From: Parasedimentitalea huanghaiensis | Lineage (GTDB): Bacteria; Pseudomonadota; Alphaproteobacteria; Rhodobacterales; Rhodobacteraceae | Assembly: GCF_009753675.1 (NCBI RefSeq) | Contig: NZ_WQLV01000009.1 | Location: 118,406 to 182,405 of the forward strand | Direction of reading: 5' to 3' | Length of the DNA: 64,000 nucleotides | In this document: positions 16,888 to 26,707 of the stretch, piece by piece | Position numbering within the stretch: position 1 is the stretch's first letter | Layout: every line of letters begins with the position of its first letter | Notes under the pieces: model-generated | What the model was told of the DNA's origin: nothing | Databases searched by the model: none | What the model saw: the letters and a program-made list of their open reading frames with translations, nothing else | Translations under genes and position numbers: made by a program

Positions 16888-18462
16888 ATGACAAATATAT
16901 CCGATAAAGACCGCGTAGTGATCTTTGACACCACCCTGCGTGATGGCGAGCAAAGCCCCGGCGCGACCATGACCCACAACGAGAAGCTGGAAATTGCCGG
17001 GCTGCTCGACGATATGGGCGTCGATATTATCGAGGCAGGTTTTCCAATTGCCTCGGAAGGCGACTTCAACGCCGTCTCAGAAATCGCCAAGAACTCCAGA
17101 AACAGCCGTATCTGTGGTCTGGCGCGTGCTAAAACCGGCGATATCGACCGCTGCTGGGACGCGATCAAACACGCCGAGAAGAACCGGATTCACACTTTCA
17201 TCGGCACCTCGCCGCTGCACCGCGCGATTCCGAACCTGTCGATGGATGAAATGGCCGATGTCATTCACCAGACCGTCACCCATGCGCGCAACCTGTGTGA
17301 CAACGTGCAATGGTCACCAATGGATGCCACCCGGACTGAGTGGGACTACCTGTGTCGGGTGATCGAGATTGCCATCAAAGCTGGCGCCAGCACCATCAAC
17401 ATCCCGGATACCGTCGGCTACACTGCCCCGATGGAAAGCGCCGACCTGATCAAACGTCTGATCGAAACCGTACCGGGCGCTGATGATGTGATCTTTGCCA
17501 CCCATTGCCACAATGACCTTGGCATGGCGACTGCCAACTCGCTGGCGGCTGTAGCTGGCGGGGCGCGTCAGATCGAATGTACGATCAACGGCTTGGGCGA
17601 ACGGGCGGGTAACACCGCGCTGGAAGAGGTGGTGATGGCGCTGAAGGTGCGCAATGACATCATGCCTTGGCACACCGGCATCGACACCAAGAAAATCATG
17701 CATATCTCGCGCCGTGTCGCCGCAGTTTCGGGATTTGCGGTACAGTTTAACAAGGCCATCGTTGGCAAGAACGCCTTTGCACACGAGTCCGGCATCCACC
17801 AAGACGGCATGCTAAAGAACGCTGAAACATTTGAGATCATGCGCCCTGCTGATGTGGGCCTGTCGGGTACGTCGCTGCCATTGGGCAAACACTCGGGCCG
17901 CGCAGCGCTGCGCGACAAGCTGGAGCAGTTTGGCTTTGAGGTGGGTGATAACCAACTCAAGGACGTCTTTGTCCGTTTCAAAGAGCTGGCTGATCGCAAA
18001 AAGGAAGTGTTTGACGACGATATCATCGCGCTGATGCGGTCTGGCGAGGATGCTGAAAACGATCATCTGCAAATTGTCTCAATGAAAGTGGTTTGTGGGA
18101 CTGGTGGTCCGGCTGAATCCACAATCGAGATGGAGATCGACGGCAAAGACGTGAGCGCCACCGAAACCGGTGACGGCCCAGTGGATGCGACGTTCAAGGC
18201 GATCCGCGAGATCTATCCCAACACCGCCACTCTGCAACTGTATCAAGTGCAGGCTGTGACCGAAGGTACGGATGCGCAGGCAACGGTTTCGGTCCGGTTG
18301 GAAGAAGACGGCATGATTGCCACCGGTGAAAGCGCAAATACAGATACTGTTGTGGCCTCGGCCAAGGCCTATGTAAACGCGCTGAACCGGTTGATCGTAC
18401 GTCGCGGTAAAGTTGGCGAAGGTGTTGATGCGCGCGAGATTTCTTACAAAGATCTCACCTAA
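16888..18462 (+). CDS. leuA: 2-isopropylmalate synthase
   Basis: A 524-residue enzyme of the first committed step of leucine synthesis: it condenses acetyl-CoA with 2-oxoisovalerate. The N-terminal TIM-barrel has the family signatures VVIFDTTLRDGEQSPGA and, further in, HCHNDLGMATANSLAA. The C-terminal half has the LeuA regulatory domain for leucine feedback (about residues 395-520). The length is that of the long bacterial type. Control: the leader peptide and hairpins at 16722-16860 point to attenuation by leucine supply, on top of feedback inhibition. Confidence 0.96.
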   Translation: MTNISDKDRVVIFDTTLRDGEQSPGATMTHNEKLEIAGLLDDMGVDIIEAGFPIASEGDFNAVSEIAKNSRNSRICGLARAKTGDIDRCWDAIKHAEKNRIHTFIGTSPLHRAIPNLSMDEMADVIHQTVTHARNLCDNVQWSPMDATRTEWDYLCRVIEIAIKAGASTINIPDTVGYTAPMESADLIKRLIETVPGADDVIFATHCHNDLGMATANSLAAVAGGARQIECTINGLGERAGNTALEEVVMALKVRNDIMPWHTGIDTKKIMHISRRVAAVSGFAVQFNKAIVGKNAFAHESGIHQDGMLKNAETFEIMRPADVGLSGTSLPLGKHSGRAALRDKLEQFGFEVGDNQLKDVFVRFKELADRKKEVFDDDIIALMRSGEDAENDHLQIVSMKVVCGTGGPAESTIEMEIDGKDVSATETGDGPVDATFKAIREIYPNTATLQLYQVQAVTEGTDAQATVSVRLEEDGMIATGESANTDTVVASAKAYVNALNRLIVRRGKVGEGVDAREISYKDLT

Positions 18463-18476
18463 ATTTGTGAATCTGG

Positions 18477-18505
18477 CCTCCTCACCACAGCTGTTGGTGG
18501 GGAGG
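18477..18505 (+). terminator. Hairpin downstream of leuA
   Basis: CCTCCTCACCA - 7 nt - TGGTGGGGAGG (one G-T pair), 15 nt after the leuA stop. There is no T run, so a terminator role is likely but not classical. Confidence 0.55.
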
Positions 18506-18577
18506 TCAACGCATAGCCCTGCCACAGCACGGGGCACAACTTTCTAAAATTATTTTTAACGATCTCTCAATTTGACG

Positions 18578-20053
18578 ATGTTATCATTCTTGTCGAACAA
18601 GATGCTCACATCCTCCGGAGGGCCCGTTTTGCCCCAGGCAAGTTTTAGAATCGCGGACGACCCGATCAACCAATCGCAATTGGATCACGTTACCGCCCTG
18701 ATGCAGGTCGGCCAGCACCGCAAGGCATTTGTTCAGCTGCAACCGTTGGTCAAGGCGGACCCGATGAACCCCTCGCTCCTTGAGGCTGTCTCGGACTGTT
18801 ACTGGCTGATGGGGACAACAGGCCAATCAATGGTGGTGCTCAACACCATCGCAGATATCTGGCCCGATAACGTTGCCGTTTGGGGCAAGTTAGGTGCTCG
18901 CAACTTGGCACTTGGTGACAAGCCGGCGGCGGAAACTGCATTTGAACGCATGTTAGCCCTAGCGCCGGACTCTGCTTTGGCCCTTGCGGCGCTCAACCTG
19001 ATCAAGACATTTGCCCCTAACAGCAAACGCGCGCAAAAACTGCACATTTTGGCAGCTGATACATCCTTGAGCTTTGAAGAGAGAGCAGGCGTTATCAACG
19101 CCCTTGGCCAAATTGAGTCCGCAGCGGGAAACACAAAAGAGGCCTTCTGCTACTTCCAACAAGCCAAAGATGCCACGCCCGGGGAGTATGCGCCAAACGA
19201 AATTGACGCCAAGGTCGCTGACCAGTGTCGGGCGTTTGACCCTAAAACAATGCCCGAAGTGGCAAGTGAATGCGCTGAGCCAAGATTTGCATTTGTTGTT
19301 GGCCTGCCGCGCTCTGGCACGACCCTATTGACGGCAATGCTGAGCAGACATGCTCGTGTTGTTTCCAATGGTGAAAGCCCCAGCTTGATTGACACCAAAC
19401 TGGCACTCAAACAGATTGTGCAGCAGGATTTCCCCAGCACCGGGCATTGGCAGTGGTGCCAACACGCCAGCCCCAGTCTGCTGGCCGCTGCGCGGCAGAC
19501 TTTTCGAAAGAAGAACCTGCCCGAAAGCGTCGAACACCTGTCGGTGGTCGTTGAAAAGCTTCCGCAGAATGCCTTTGAAATGGGTTTTGCCCGCATGATG
19601 CTACCAGACGCAAAGTTCATATTTATGGCGCGTCACCCACTGGATGTTGGGCTTTCGCTGTTTACCAATGGCTTTGCTACTGGCCATGCCTATACCAAAA
19701 ATCTAGAATGGATCGGCCATATGATCCGTGCGTCTTATGCGTCGTTGGAAGATTACCAGCCCAAGCTCGGCGACCGGCTGCGTATCCAGTCCTATCGCGC
19801 GTTGGTTCAATCGCCGGAACCGCAAATGAAAGAGATAACCAACCACCTTGGGCTGGACTGGGATCAGTCATGCCTGTCCCCGCAACACAGCGAGGATGCG
19901 CTAAAGACGGCTTCGGTGCTGCAGGTCCGGGAAGGTATCAATCAAAAGGGTATCGGCAAATGGAAGCGCTATGAGACCGAACTGGCCCCACTGATTGAGG
20001 CGTTGGGAGGATGGCACTGGATCCGTGCCTGGGAGGAAAAGGACGCCGCGTAG
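18578..20053 (+). CDS. TPR-domain sulfotransferase
   Basis: A protein of about 491 residues. Residues 30-210 form tetratricopeptide-like helix pairs (for example VWGKLGARNLALGDKPAAE). The C-terminal half is a Sulfotransfer_3-type domain with the PAPS-binding loop GLPRSGTTLL near residue 247 and a 3'-phosphate motif FIFMARHPLDVGLS near 350. It should transfer sulfate from PAPS to an unknown acceptor. The start is uncertain: ATG 18578, TTG 18572 or a later ATG near 18602, none with a strong ribosome site. It stands alone. Confidence 0.82.
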   Translation: MLSFLSNKMLTSSGGPVLPQASFRIADDPINQSQLDHVTALMQVGQHRKAFVQLQPLVKADPMNPSLLEAVSDCYWLMGTTGQSMVVLNTIADIWPDNVAVWGKLGARNLALGDKPAAETAFERMLALAPDSALALAALNLIKTFAPNSKRAQKLHILAADTSLSFEERAGVINALGQIESAAGNTKEAFCYFQQAKDATPGEYAPNEIDAKVADQCRAFDPKTMPEVASECAEPRFAFVVGLPRSGTTLLTAMLSRHARVVSNGESPSLIDTKLALKQIVQQDFPSTGHWQWCQHASPSLLAAARQTFRKKNLPESVEHLSVVVEKLPQNAFEMGFARMMLPDAKFIFMARHPLDVGLSLFTNGFATGHAYTKNLEWIGHMIRASYASLEDYQPKLGDRLRIQSYRALVQSPEPQMKEITNHLGLDWDQSCLSPQHSEDALKTASVLQVREGINQKGIGKWKRYETELAPLIEALGGWHWIRAWEEKDAA

Positions 20054-20477
20054 TATATAAAGCGGTTTAGCCAAGGGACCAATTGCCGACGATGTGGTCC
20101 AAGGCAAAGGGGGGTACTCCCGCGCCCCAAGCTGGCCCGGCTGCGCCGAAACAGATTAGGGCCTTGGGCCGAGCACCGCTGCGCGGTGTAAGGTTTTGCT
20201 GGGGAAGCGTTTCAGGGGCAGGTCTGCCCTGAAAGCGCCATGTCGATTATGGAAATCAAGATCCGCCTCAAGGGCAAGCCGTGCTGCGCACGGGCGCGAT
20301 GCGCCCCTTGACCCGGTATCGGCGACCTGAGGAGACCGTTGGATGACTGCGCCCAACGCGAAAAGGCTCCGCCATGTCCGACGACCTGCAACACCTAAAA
20401 CTTAATCCGATTAGGATAAAGACAGGTACACAATATCAAATAATGTGTTCTGAAGACCCAAATTCATAAGGGACTCG
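20054..20477. other. GC-rich non-coding block with serial hairpins
   Basis: No credible gene. Inverted repeats follow one another: GGACCA/TGGTCC (20076-20100), CACCGC-tgc-GCGGTG (20174-20188), a long imperfect one (20207-20238), CCGTGC-tgc-GCACGG (20279-20293), GGGCGC-gat-GCGCCC (20292-20306) and CGTTGG/CCAACG (20337-20358). It may be a structured RNA or a cluster of dispersed palindromes. After 20400 the base composition turns A+T-rich. Confidence 0.55.
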
Positions 20478-20651
20478 CTACTTTTCGAGCCACAAACGAA
20501 TAAATTCGCCAAAATAGATAAGTACAAACAAGAGACCTAGTACAAAGTAACCGTATGGCTCTCCCCATACCCCTTCTTTGCCATAGATTCCCCAAACACA
20601 AAGTCCAAACATTAGTGTTTTCCCAACAAGGTTTTTCTTGAGCTCACCCAT
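20478..20651 (-). CDS. Small putative membrane protein (57 aa)
   Basis: A 57-codon ORF from ATG 20651 to TAG at 20478. The peptide has two hydrophobic stretches: one near residues 8-22 (LVGKTLMFGLCVWGIY) and one near 33-54 (YGYFVLGLLFVLIYFGEF), with charged ends (MGELKKN and RLWLEK). It looks like a small inner-membrane protein. The ribosome site is weak (AGAAAG). The region is A+T-rich against its surroundings, consistent with acquired DNA. No family is recognised. It could be a chance frame, but the hydrophobic pattern and clean ends argue for a real gene. Confidence 0.5.
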   Translation of the reverse strand: MGELKKNLVGKTLMFGLCVWGIYGKEGVWGEPYGYFVLGLLFVLIYFGEFIRLWLEK

Positions 20652-20934
20652 TCTATCTTTCTGCTGAAATAGCTAATTTTGCGTCATTTTGGTCTGAGGA
20701 TGGCGTGTAAACGTAGGTAGTAACCTGTAATCATCTGCCAGTCTCAGGGCCCGACTGTAACGGCTCGAATGACGATGACAACTACAACCAGCTGCATAAT
20801 TGATCACCTGCGCCGCACAGCGGCGCCAGGCCCAAGGCTTTGCTTCTCATCTATGATGAGAGAACAAAGGCGCAGGAGCCTTCCAGTTACTACGATGACC
20901 GGAACCGGTCACCGTATTTCTTCCAAGTGAAGGC
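20652..20934. other. Intergenic, downstream of the isochorismatase gene
   Basis: No gene seen. It contains GCGCCGC-aca-GCGGCGC (20810-20826) and TGACCGG-aa-CCGGTCA (20896-20911). The second lies about 25 nt past the isochorismatase stop and may help end its transcript, but no T run follows. Confidence 0.45.
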
Positions 20935-21747
20935 TTAGCCAGCGGTCAATTTCGCCTCGACATCGCTGGTAGTCCACAACGCGTTGGCGATGTAGCGGAA
21001 GTTGGTTAGGGCCGCGAGGTAGCCGTCCCCTTCGGGCAGTTTTGCCGCCGCAGTTGCGTCGCGCACCACCGCCACTTCAAACCCCTGTTCGATCAGCTCG
21101 CGCATGTGGCTTTCGGTGCAGAGGTTGGCGGACATGCCAGCCAAGATCACCTGATCAATGCCGCGCTTGCGCAGCTGCAGGCTCAGGTCGTTGCTGTCAT
21201 TTCCGTACACCTTATGCGGCGAAGTGACGATAGTTTTGCCATCTTCAATGTACTTCTTGTACTGTGGCATCCAGTCAGCGCCAGAGCCTTCGAACCCTTC
21301 GGTGGTCAACGCTCCCTTGCGATCAAACATGCCGATCTTATGCATCAGCTTTTCCAGTGCACCCTCAAACTTCCAGCCATGATCAGTGGGGTAGTAGTAA
21401 TGCGGTGACACGGCCACGGTGATCCCCGCTGCCTTGGCCGCCTGGAACAGCCGTTCGATGTTCTCAACAGTGCCGTGTTCTTGCACGGATTCACCAACCA
21501 CGCCCCAGGTCACGCCCTCGGGATGTAGAAAGTCGATCTGCGGGTCGGTAACCACCAGCGCGGTACGGCTGAGGTCCAGTTTCATAGTGCTGGGTGGCAG
21601 CGCTGGAGATGCCGGGTCGGCATAGGGGCTTTCTTGCGCTTGAGCTGTGGACCCTGCAGTGACGGCTGCAGCAGCTGCGCCGGTGGCCAAAGCCCCGCGC
21701 AAGGCCTGACGGCGGGTTAGGTGTGTGTGGTCATGATCGTTGCACAT
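20935..21747 (-). CDS. Tat-exported isochorismatase-family hydrolase
   Basis: A 270-residue protein. The N-terminus has a His/Asp-rich start (CNDHDHTHL) and a twin-arginine signal (TRRQALRGALATG, then a hydrophobic Ala-rich stretch ending AQA). The cysteine-hydrolase domain follows, with TDPQIDFLHPEG (catalytic Asp) and AGMSANLCTESHMRE (catalytic Cys). It is a periplasmic amidase or hydrolase of unknown substrate. The start at 21747 follows GAGGAG by 8 nt. It is divergent from an AraC regulator, which probably controls it. Most relatives are cytoplasmic, so export is notable. Confidence 0.88.
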   Translation of the reverse strand: MCNDHDHTHLTRRQALRGALATGAAAAAVTAGSTAQAQESPYADPASPALPPSTMKLDLSRTALVVTDPQIDFLHPEGVTWGVVGESVQEHGTVENIERLFQAAKAAGITVAVSPHYYYPTDHGWKFEGALEKLMHKIGMFDRKGALTTEGFEGSGADWMPQYKKYIEDGKTIVTSPHKVYGNDSNDLSLQLRKRGIDQVILAGMSANLCTESHMRELIEQGFEVAVVRDATAAAKLPEGDGYLAALTNFRYIANALWTTSDVEAKLTAG

Positions 21748-21757
21748 GGGGTGTCTC

Positions 21758-21773
21758 CTCATCATTTGATGAG
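21758..21773. promoter_or_regulatory. Inverted repeat at the isochorismatase ribosome site
   Basis: CTCATC - attt - GATGAG; on minus its end runs into the GAGGAG ribosome site of the isochorismatase gene. It could be an AraC operator or an RNA hairpin that lowers translation. Confidence 0.4.
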
Positions 21774-21810
21774 TAAGAGATAGGATGGGCAATGTATCAA
21801 TTGGTCCGGA

Positions 21811-22788
21811 ATGAGTATCAATCCGAAGAAAATCGTATCCTTTCATCCAGAGACGCTATTGGATCACCACATGGAACATGACTTCATTCTGGATCAGATG
21901 CAGATCGAGGCAACGCCTTTTGCCCTGTGCGAACTCAACGGCAAGGGCGATTTGGGGCTTGGGCAGGACAGCACCGCAACGTTGCATTACATCCTGTCTG
22001 GTCGGGGGGAAATCCGTATTCCCGGCCAACTCAATTTACCCGTTTCGCTGGGAACACTGGTGTTGGTACCCGCCTTACGCTCGCATGTGTTGCACAGTTT
22101 TGGAGAAGACATTGACCCTTTGCCGCAATGCCGTCCTGCTGGGTTGAACCTTGTCCACCTGGTGCACAAGCAGGATGGCCGAGACCTTCATGGTGGACTG
22201 GTCGCAATCTGCGCGCATATCAACTTATCCCTCAAAAACCTGAACAACATCATTGATCTGGTCCGCGACCCAATCATTGATACCGTTGCCGATAATCCGG
22301 GGCTGGCGGTGCCTGTGACACAGATCTTACAGGAAATCGCCTGCCCTTCACTCGGCAGCAAGGCGATGCTGCGGGCATTGATCCAGCAGGCGATGATCGC
22401 CTTGATGCGACATAAGCTGCAACGGGATGATAGCGATCTGGCCTGGATGCAGGCGCTGCGCGACCCGAGGCTATGGCCGGTCCTGACCCACATGATGCAG
22501 TCTCCCGGGGGTGATCACTCGCTGGAAACACTGGCAGAGCAGGCCGGAATGAGCCGCAGCACCCTGGCGCAGCGGTTTTCCGATGCTTATGGCAGTGGTC
22601 CGATGGAGCTGTTGCGCGAGCTGCGGATGCAAAAGGCCGCTGACCTACTGGCGCAGAGTGATATGCCCGTCAAACGCATCAGCGCCGAAGTGGGCTTCAA
22701 AAGCCGCACCGCCTTTAGCCGTGCGTTTGAAGCGAACACAGGCCAATCTCCGCGCAGTTATCGGCGTGAGAAAAAGGCCAGCAGCTAA
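21811..22788 (+). CDS. AraC-family transcriptional regulator
   Basis: A 325-residue regulator. The N-terminal cupin-like sensing domain covers about residues 30-120. The C-terminal double helix-turn-helix of AraC type is complete (HSLETLAEQAGMSRSTLAQRF near residue 238, and VKRISAEVGFKSRTAFSRAF near 288). It is divergent from the Tat-exported isochorismatase with 63 nt between starts, so it probably activates that gene in response to a small ligand (inference). The ribosome site is weak. Confidence 0.9.
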   Translation: MSINPKKIVSFHPETLLDHHMEHDFILDQMQIEATPFALCELNGKGDLGLGQDSTATLHYILSGRGEIRIPGQLNLPVSLGTLVLVPALRSHVLHSFGEDIDPLPQCRPAGLNLVHLVHKQDGRDLHGGLVAICAHINLSLKNLNNIIDLVRDPIIDTVADNPGLAVPVTQILQEIACPSLGSKAMLRALIQQAMIALMRHKLQRDDSDLAWMQALRDPRLWPVLTHMMQSPGGDHSLETLAEQAGMSRSTLAQRFSDAYGSGPMELLRELRMQKAADLLAQSDMPVKRISAEVGFKSRTAFSRAFEANTGQSPRSYRREKKASS

Positions 22789-22792
22789 AACA

Positions 22793-23539
22793 TCACCCAC
22801 GCAGGATGCGGGCAGACAATTCCGGCAGTAAACGGTGGATAATGCGCAACAGCCGGGTTTTGCCGATCCAAACCTCATCCGCCCCATGTTTGATCCCTTG
22901 CAGCAAGTCTCGTGCAGCCCTGTCGGGGCTGATTTTACCGCGGCCTCTCCCCTTGGTCATATCCGTCTCGACAAGGGGCATGATGCACTCAGAAATCTGC
23001 AGATTTGGCGCGAGCTGACCAGTTTGGTAGCGCAGTCCTGTTGTAAAATTTCGCAAGCCCGCCTTGGTGGCGCAATAGACTGGCGCATCTTGTTTTGGGG
23101 ACAGCGCAAGGGCCGACGTTACATTGATGATGATCCCCTCGGGCCGTTTTGCCAGACAGGGTACCAGCGCAGCGCACAAATGCAGAGGCGCGACTAAATT
23201 TACGTTCACTTCCATGCTGATGTCCTTGGCCAGATCCACATGGGTTCCCATCAGGTAGTCAACCTCGATCTGCATCCCAGCATTGTTGATTAGCCCGTCC
23301 AAGGGAGTCTGGGCTCCCATCAGTTCACTTATCAACTGCTCTCGTTCAGCCTCATTCTGCAGGTCGCAAGTATAAGTCTGTAACTGTGGTCCAAGCTCCC
23401 ACTTTAAAGCGATTAGTGCCTCGTCATCGCGTGCCACTGCCATAACTGTCGCGCCTGCGGCGACCAATTGTTTGGCCAGTTCCCGTCCTATACCGCGCGT
23501 AGCCCCAGTTAGCAGGATGTGCTTTCCCTCAAGCCACAT
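22793..23539 (-). CDS. Short-chain dehydrogenase/reductase
   Basis: A 248-residue classical SDR. The NAD(P) motif TGATRGIG is at residues 10-17, NNAG at about 85 and the catalytic YCATKAG at about 152. The enzyme resembles the DltE-like branch of SDRs. The start ATG 23539 overlaps the end of the darcynin-like gene by 11 nt, giving tight coupling; an open frame extends to 23647 inside that gene but is not needed. The substrate is unknown. The pair is divergent from a TetR regulator that probably represses it. Confidence 0.86.
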   Translation of the reverse strand: MWLEGKHILLTGATRGIGRELAKQLVAAGATVMAVARDDEALIALKWELGPQLQTYTCDLQNEAEREQLISELMGAQTPLDGLINNAGMQIEVDYLMGTHVDLAKDISMEVNVNLVAPLHLCAALVPCLAKRPEGIIINVTSALALSPKQDAPVYCATKAGLRNFTTGLRYQTGQLAPNLQISECIMPLVETDMTKGRGRGKISPDRAARDLLQGIKHGADEVWIGKTRLLRIIHRLLPELSARILRG

Positions 23540-23861
23540 GAGCGGCCTCGTAGGCACGGAACCCGTCTTCATAGCTGGGAATGATCTCAAGCAGTTCAAA
23601 ATAGCCTTCCGCGAGGAGCGCTGAATCACGTAGAGCTTCGATTGCAAAGTAGTAAGCCTTCGGATCTTCAGCTTCGATCATTGCTATATCACTGATCCGC
23701 GCATGGAACGCCTCGGCATCGAAATACCGTAGCTTCATGCCCGGCGCCGAGCACGTTGCACCCAGGCTTTCCTTGGAGATTTTCGCCCGTTGTTTCCGTG
23801 TGAGTTGCAACCATGATGGGTTCGCCCGGAGAAAGAGAAAGATGGTGAGCGTCATCAGCAC
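23529..23861 (-). CDS. Darcynin-like protein
   Basis: A 110-residue protein matching the darcynin pattern: MTLTIFLFLRANPSWLQL at the N-terminus, then LRYFDAEAFHARISDIAMIE, YYFAIEALRDS, and IIPSYEDGFRAYE. The biochemical role of darcynins is not established. It heads a two-gene operon with an SDR, overlapping it by 11 nt. A TetR regulator lies divergently and a clear inverted repeat sits between them. The start could be ATG 23861 or the second Met two codons on. Confidence 0.75.
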   Translation of the reverse strand: MLMTLTIFLFLRANPSWLQLTRKQRAKISKESLGATCSAPGMKLRYFDAEAFHARISDIAMIEAEDPKAYYFAIEALRDSALLAEGYFELLEIIPSYEDGFRAYEAAHVA

Positions 23862-23888
23862 GTCCTGTGTTTATTGCTTCTGGTTCAT

Positions 23889-23912
23889 AAATGTGAACTA
23901 TTGCTCACATTT
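23889..23912. promoter_or_regulatory. Candidate TetR operator
   Basis: Inverted repeat AAATGTGA - 8 nt - TCACATTT between the darcynin-SDR operon and the TetR gene. The 24-bp size is typical of TetR-family sites; autoregulation plus control of the operon is inferred. Confidence 0.6.
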
Positions 23913-23945
23913 CTCAACTCGCGTTTCTCCGCAGGACGTTCATCC

Positions 23946-24551
23946 ATGCATAAGCCCAGAAAACAAGCCCGACAGAAGCGCTCCAAGGCGACCCAAGCGG
24001 CCATTGTCGAGGCCGCTGCTCGCCTTTTGGAATCACAGGGGCGCGGCGGGCTGACCACCAATGCCATTGCAGATCGAGCGGGCGTGAGCGTTGGGTCGCT
24101 GTATCAATATTTCCCCAACAAAGAGGCCATTCTGGCGACCTTGATCCGGGATAAGCGCAGGACGCTGTTGATGCAGATGCAACAAGCGGTACAGGAAACA
24201 TCTGCAGCCGCGCCATCAGTTGCGCTGGATGCCTTGCTGCGGGCTGGCATGATGCATCAATTCATACGTCCCGCCTTAGCTTTCGAACTGGAATATGTAG
24301 AGCAGCGGCTGGAATTGGCGGCTGAGTCAGCAGCCTTAGCCGAGGAGATGGCGCAGCTGGTGCTGGAGACCATACAGCGGCTACAACCAGACGCTGGTCT
24401 GCAAAATGCCAGAGATGTCGTGGCAATAACCAAGGGGCTTATCAATGCTGCAGCGATGGCAGGTGAAGCTGGCAGTGATGCATTGTTTGATCGTGCACGC
24501 CGAGCTGTGATCGGATACTTGTCACAAACCGCCCCAGAAGTGACCAAGTAG
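23946..24551 (+). CDS. TetR-family regulator
   Basis: A 201-residue regulator. The N-terminal helix-turn-helix is typical: AAARLLESQGRGGLTTNAIA, then GVSVGSLYQYFPNKEAIL (residues 18-62). The C-terminal ligand domain is not specific. The start is taken at ATG 23946 with AGGA about 10 nt upstream; the open frame to 23874 covers the operator. It is divergent from the darcynin-SDR pair, its likely target. Confidence 0.9.
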   Translation: MHKPRKQARQKRSKATQAAIVEAAARLLESQGRGGLTTNAIADRAGVSVGSLYQYFPNKEAILATLIRDKRRTLLMQMQQAVQETSAAAPSVALDALLRAGMMHQFIRPALAFELEYVEQRLELAAESAALAEEMAQLVLETIQRLQPDAGLQNARDVVAITKGLINAAAMAGEAGSDALFDRARRAVIGYLSQTAPEVTK

Positions 24552-24687
24552 GCCTGAAAGCAGGCGAAAAGGCGCTAGTTACACCCAATACGCCCTTTCA
24601 CGATGCGGCTGTGCTGCCTATAAGATCAAAAGCCCGGAACTTGTGCGGAGTCGCGGGCCATTTTTGCAGCACTTACAGGATCCTTAA

Positions 24688-25737
<1,050 letters not shown>

Positions 25738-25792
25738 GACTCCTACCCTTCGCTGTAGATGGGGCGCCGTTTAGATCCCCGGAAGGAAACCC

Positions 25793-26707
25793 TTGGCCAG
25801 AGATCGATCCCAGCGCGAAGACTATACGACCCCGCTGAAGCGATTGCTGATCGGAGTAGTTTGCTTGTGCTTGGCGATTATTTTTATTGTCTGGCGTATC
25901 GACAGTCCAAGGGTCGAAAGATTTCGCGCCCAAGTCATCGACAGAGTTGTGCCCAACATGGAATGGGCGATGGTGCCAGTCACCGGAGCAATCAACCTGT
26001 TCCGCGACTTTCAATCGTACCAGAGATTATCTGAGCAAAACCGCGAACTGCGGTCAGAACTGCGCCAGATGCAGGCCTGGAAAGAGGCAGCATTGCAGCT
26101 AGAACAGGAGAATGCCCGGCTGCTGGATCTCAACCATGTGCGTCTGGACCCCCGTTTGACTTACATCACCGGCGTAGTGATGGCTGACAGCGGTTCCCCG
26201 TTCCGTCAATCAGTCTTGCTGAATGTGGGTGCCCGTGATGGGGTACGAGATGGCTGGGCCACGATGGATGGGATTGGACTTGTGGGGCGGATTTCAGGAA
26301 CCGGTCGCAACACGGCCCGCGTGATCCTGTTGACCGATGCTGCCAGCTCGGTGCCCGCTCTGATCCAGCCCTCAGGGCAAAGCGCCCTGATTGCAGGGGA
26401 TAACAGTGCAGCACCGGTGATCGATTTTCTGGAAAACCCTGGAAAACTGCGCCCGGGTGATCGTGTCGTTACATCCGGGGACGGCGATGTATTTCCCGCA
26501 GGCCTGTTGATTGGCCAAGTGGCCAGTGATCCCTCTGGCCGTTTGCGCGTTCGACTATCTGCCGATTATGAACGGCTGGAGTTTCTACGCGTTCTCCGCC
26601 ACCATGGCACTGAATTCATTCAAAACCCCGGCGACCTGGTGGTGCCGCTTCCTGGTGCGCCACATCCACGCCCGCGCCCTGAAAGCCTGGGAGCGGACAA
26701 TGGCTAG
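25793..26707 (+). CDS. mreC: Rod-shape protein MreC
   Basis: A 304-residue bitopic protein. One membrane segment (residues 19-38, LIGVVCLCLAIIFIVWRI) is followed by a coiled coil (about 75-110, SEQNRELRSELRQMQAW) and the periplasmic beta-rich MreC domain. It links MreB to the periplasmic synthases. Translation starts at TTG 25793, supported by GGAAGG upstream. It overlaps mreD by 8 nt. The C-terminal tail is Pro/Arg-rich. Confidence 0.95.
   Translation: MARDRSQREDYTTPLKRLLIGVVCLCLAIIFIVWRIDSPRVERFRAQVIDRVVPNMEWAMVPVTGAINLFRDFQSYQRLSEQNRELRSELRQMQAWKEAALQLEQENARLLDLNHVRLDPRLTYITGVVMADSGSPFRQSVLLNVGARDGVRDGWATMDGIGLVGRISGTGRNTARVILLTDAASSVPALIQPSGQSALIAGDNSAAPVIDFLENPGKLRPGDRVVTSGDGDVFPAGLLIGQVASDPSGRLRVRLSADYERLEFLRVLRHHGTEFIQNPGDLVVPLPGAPHPRPRPESLGADNG

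Noticed and set aside
17314..17802. A long frame antisense to leuA
   Set aside because: Shadow frame in GC-rich coding DNA.
20240..20312. A short plus-strand ORF of 23 codons in the hairpin block
   Set aside because: Cys/Arg-rich end formed by palindromic DNA; no ribosome site.
26511..26699. Extended N-terminus for mreD
   Set aside because: It lies inside mreC; the ATG at 26700 gives a normal MreD and the usual overlap.
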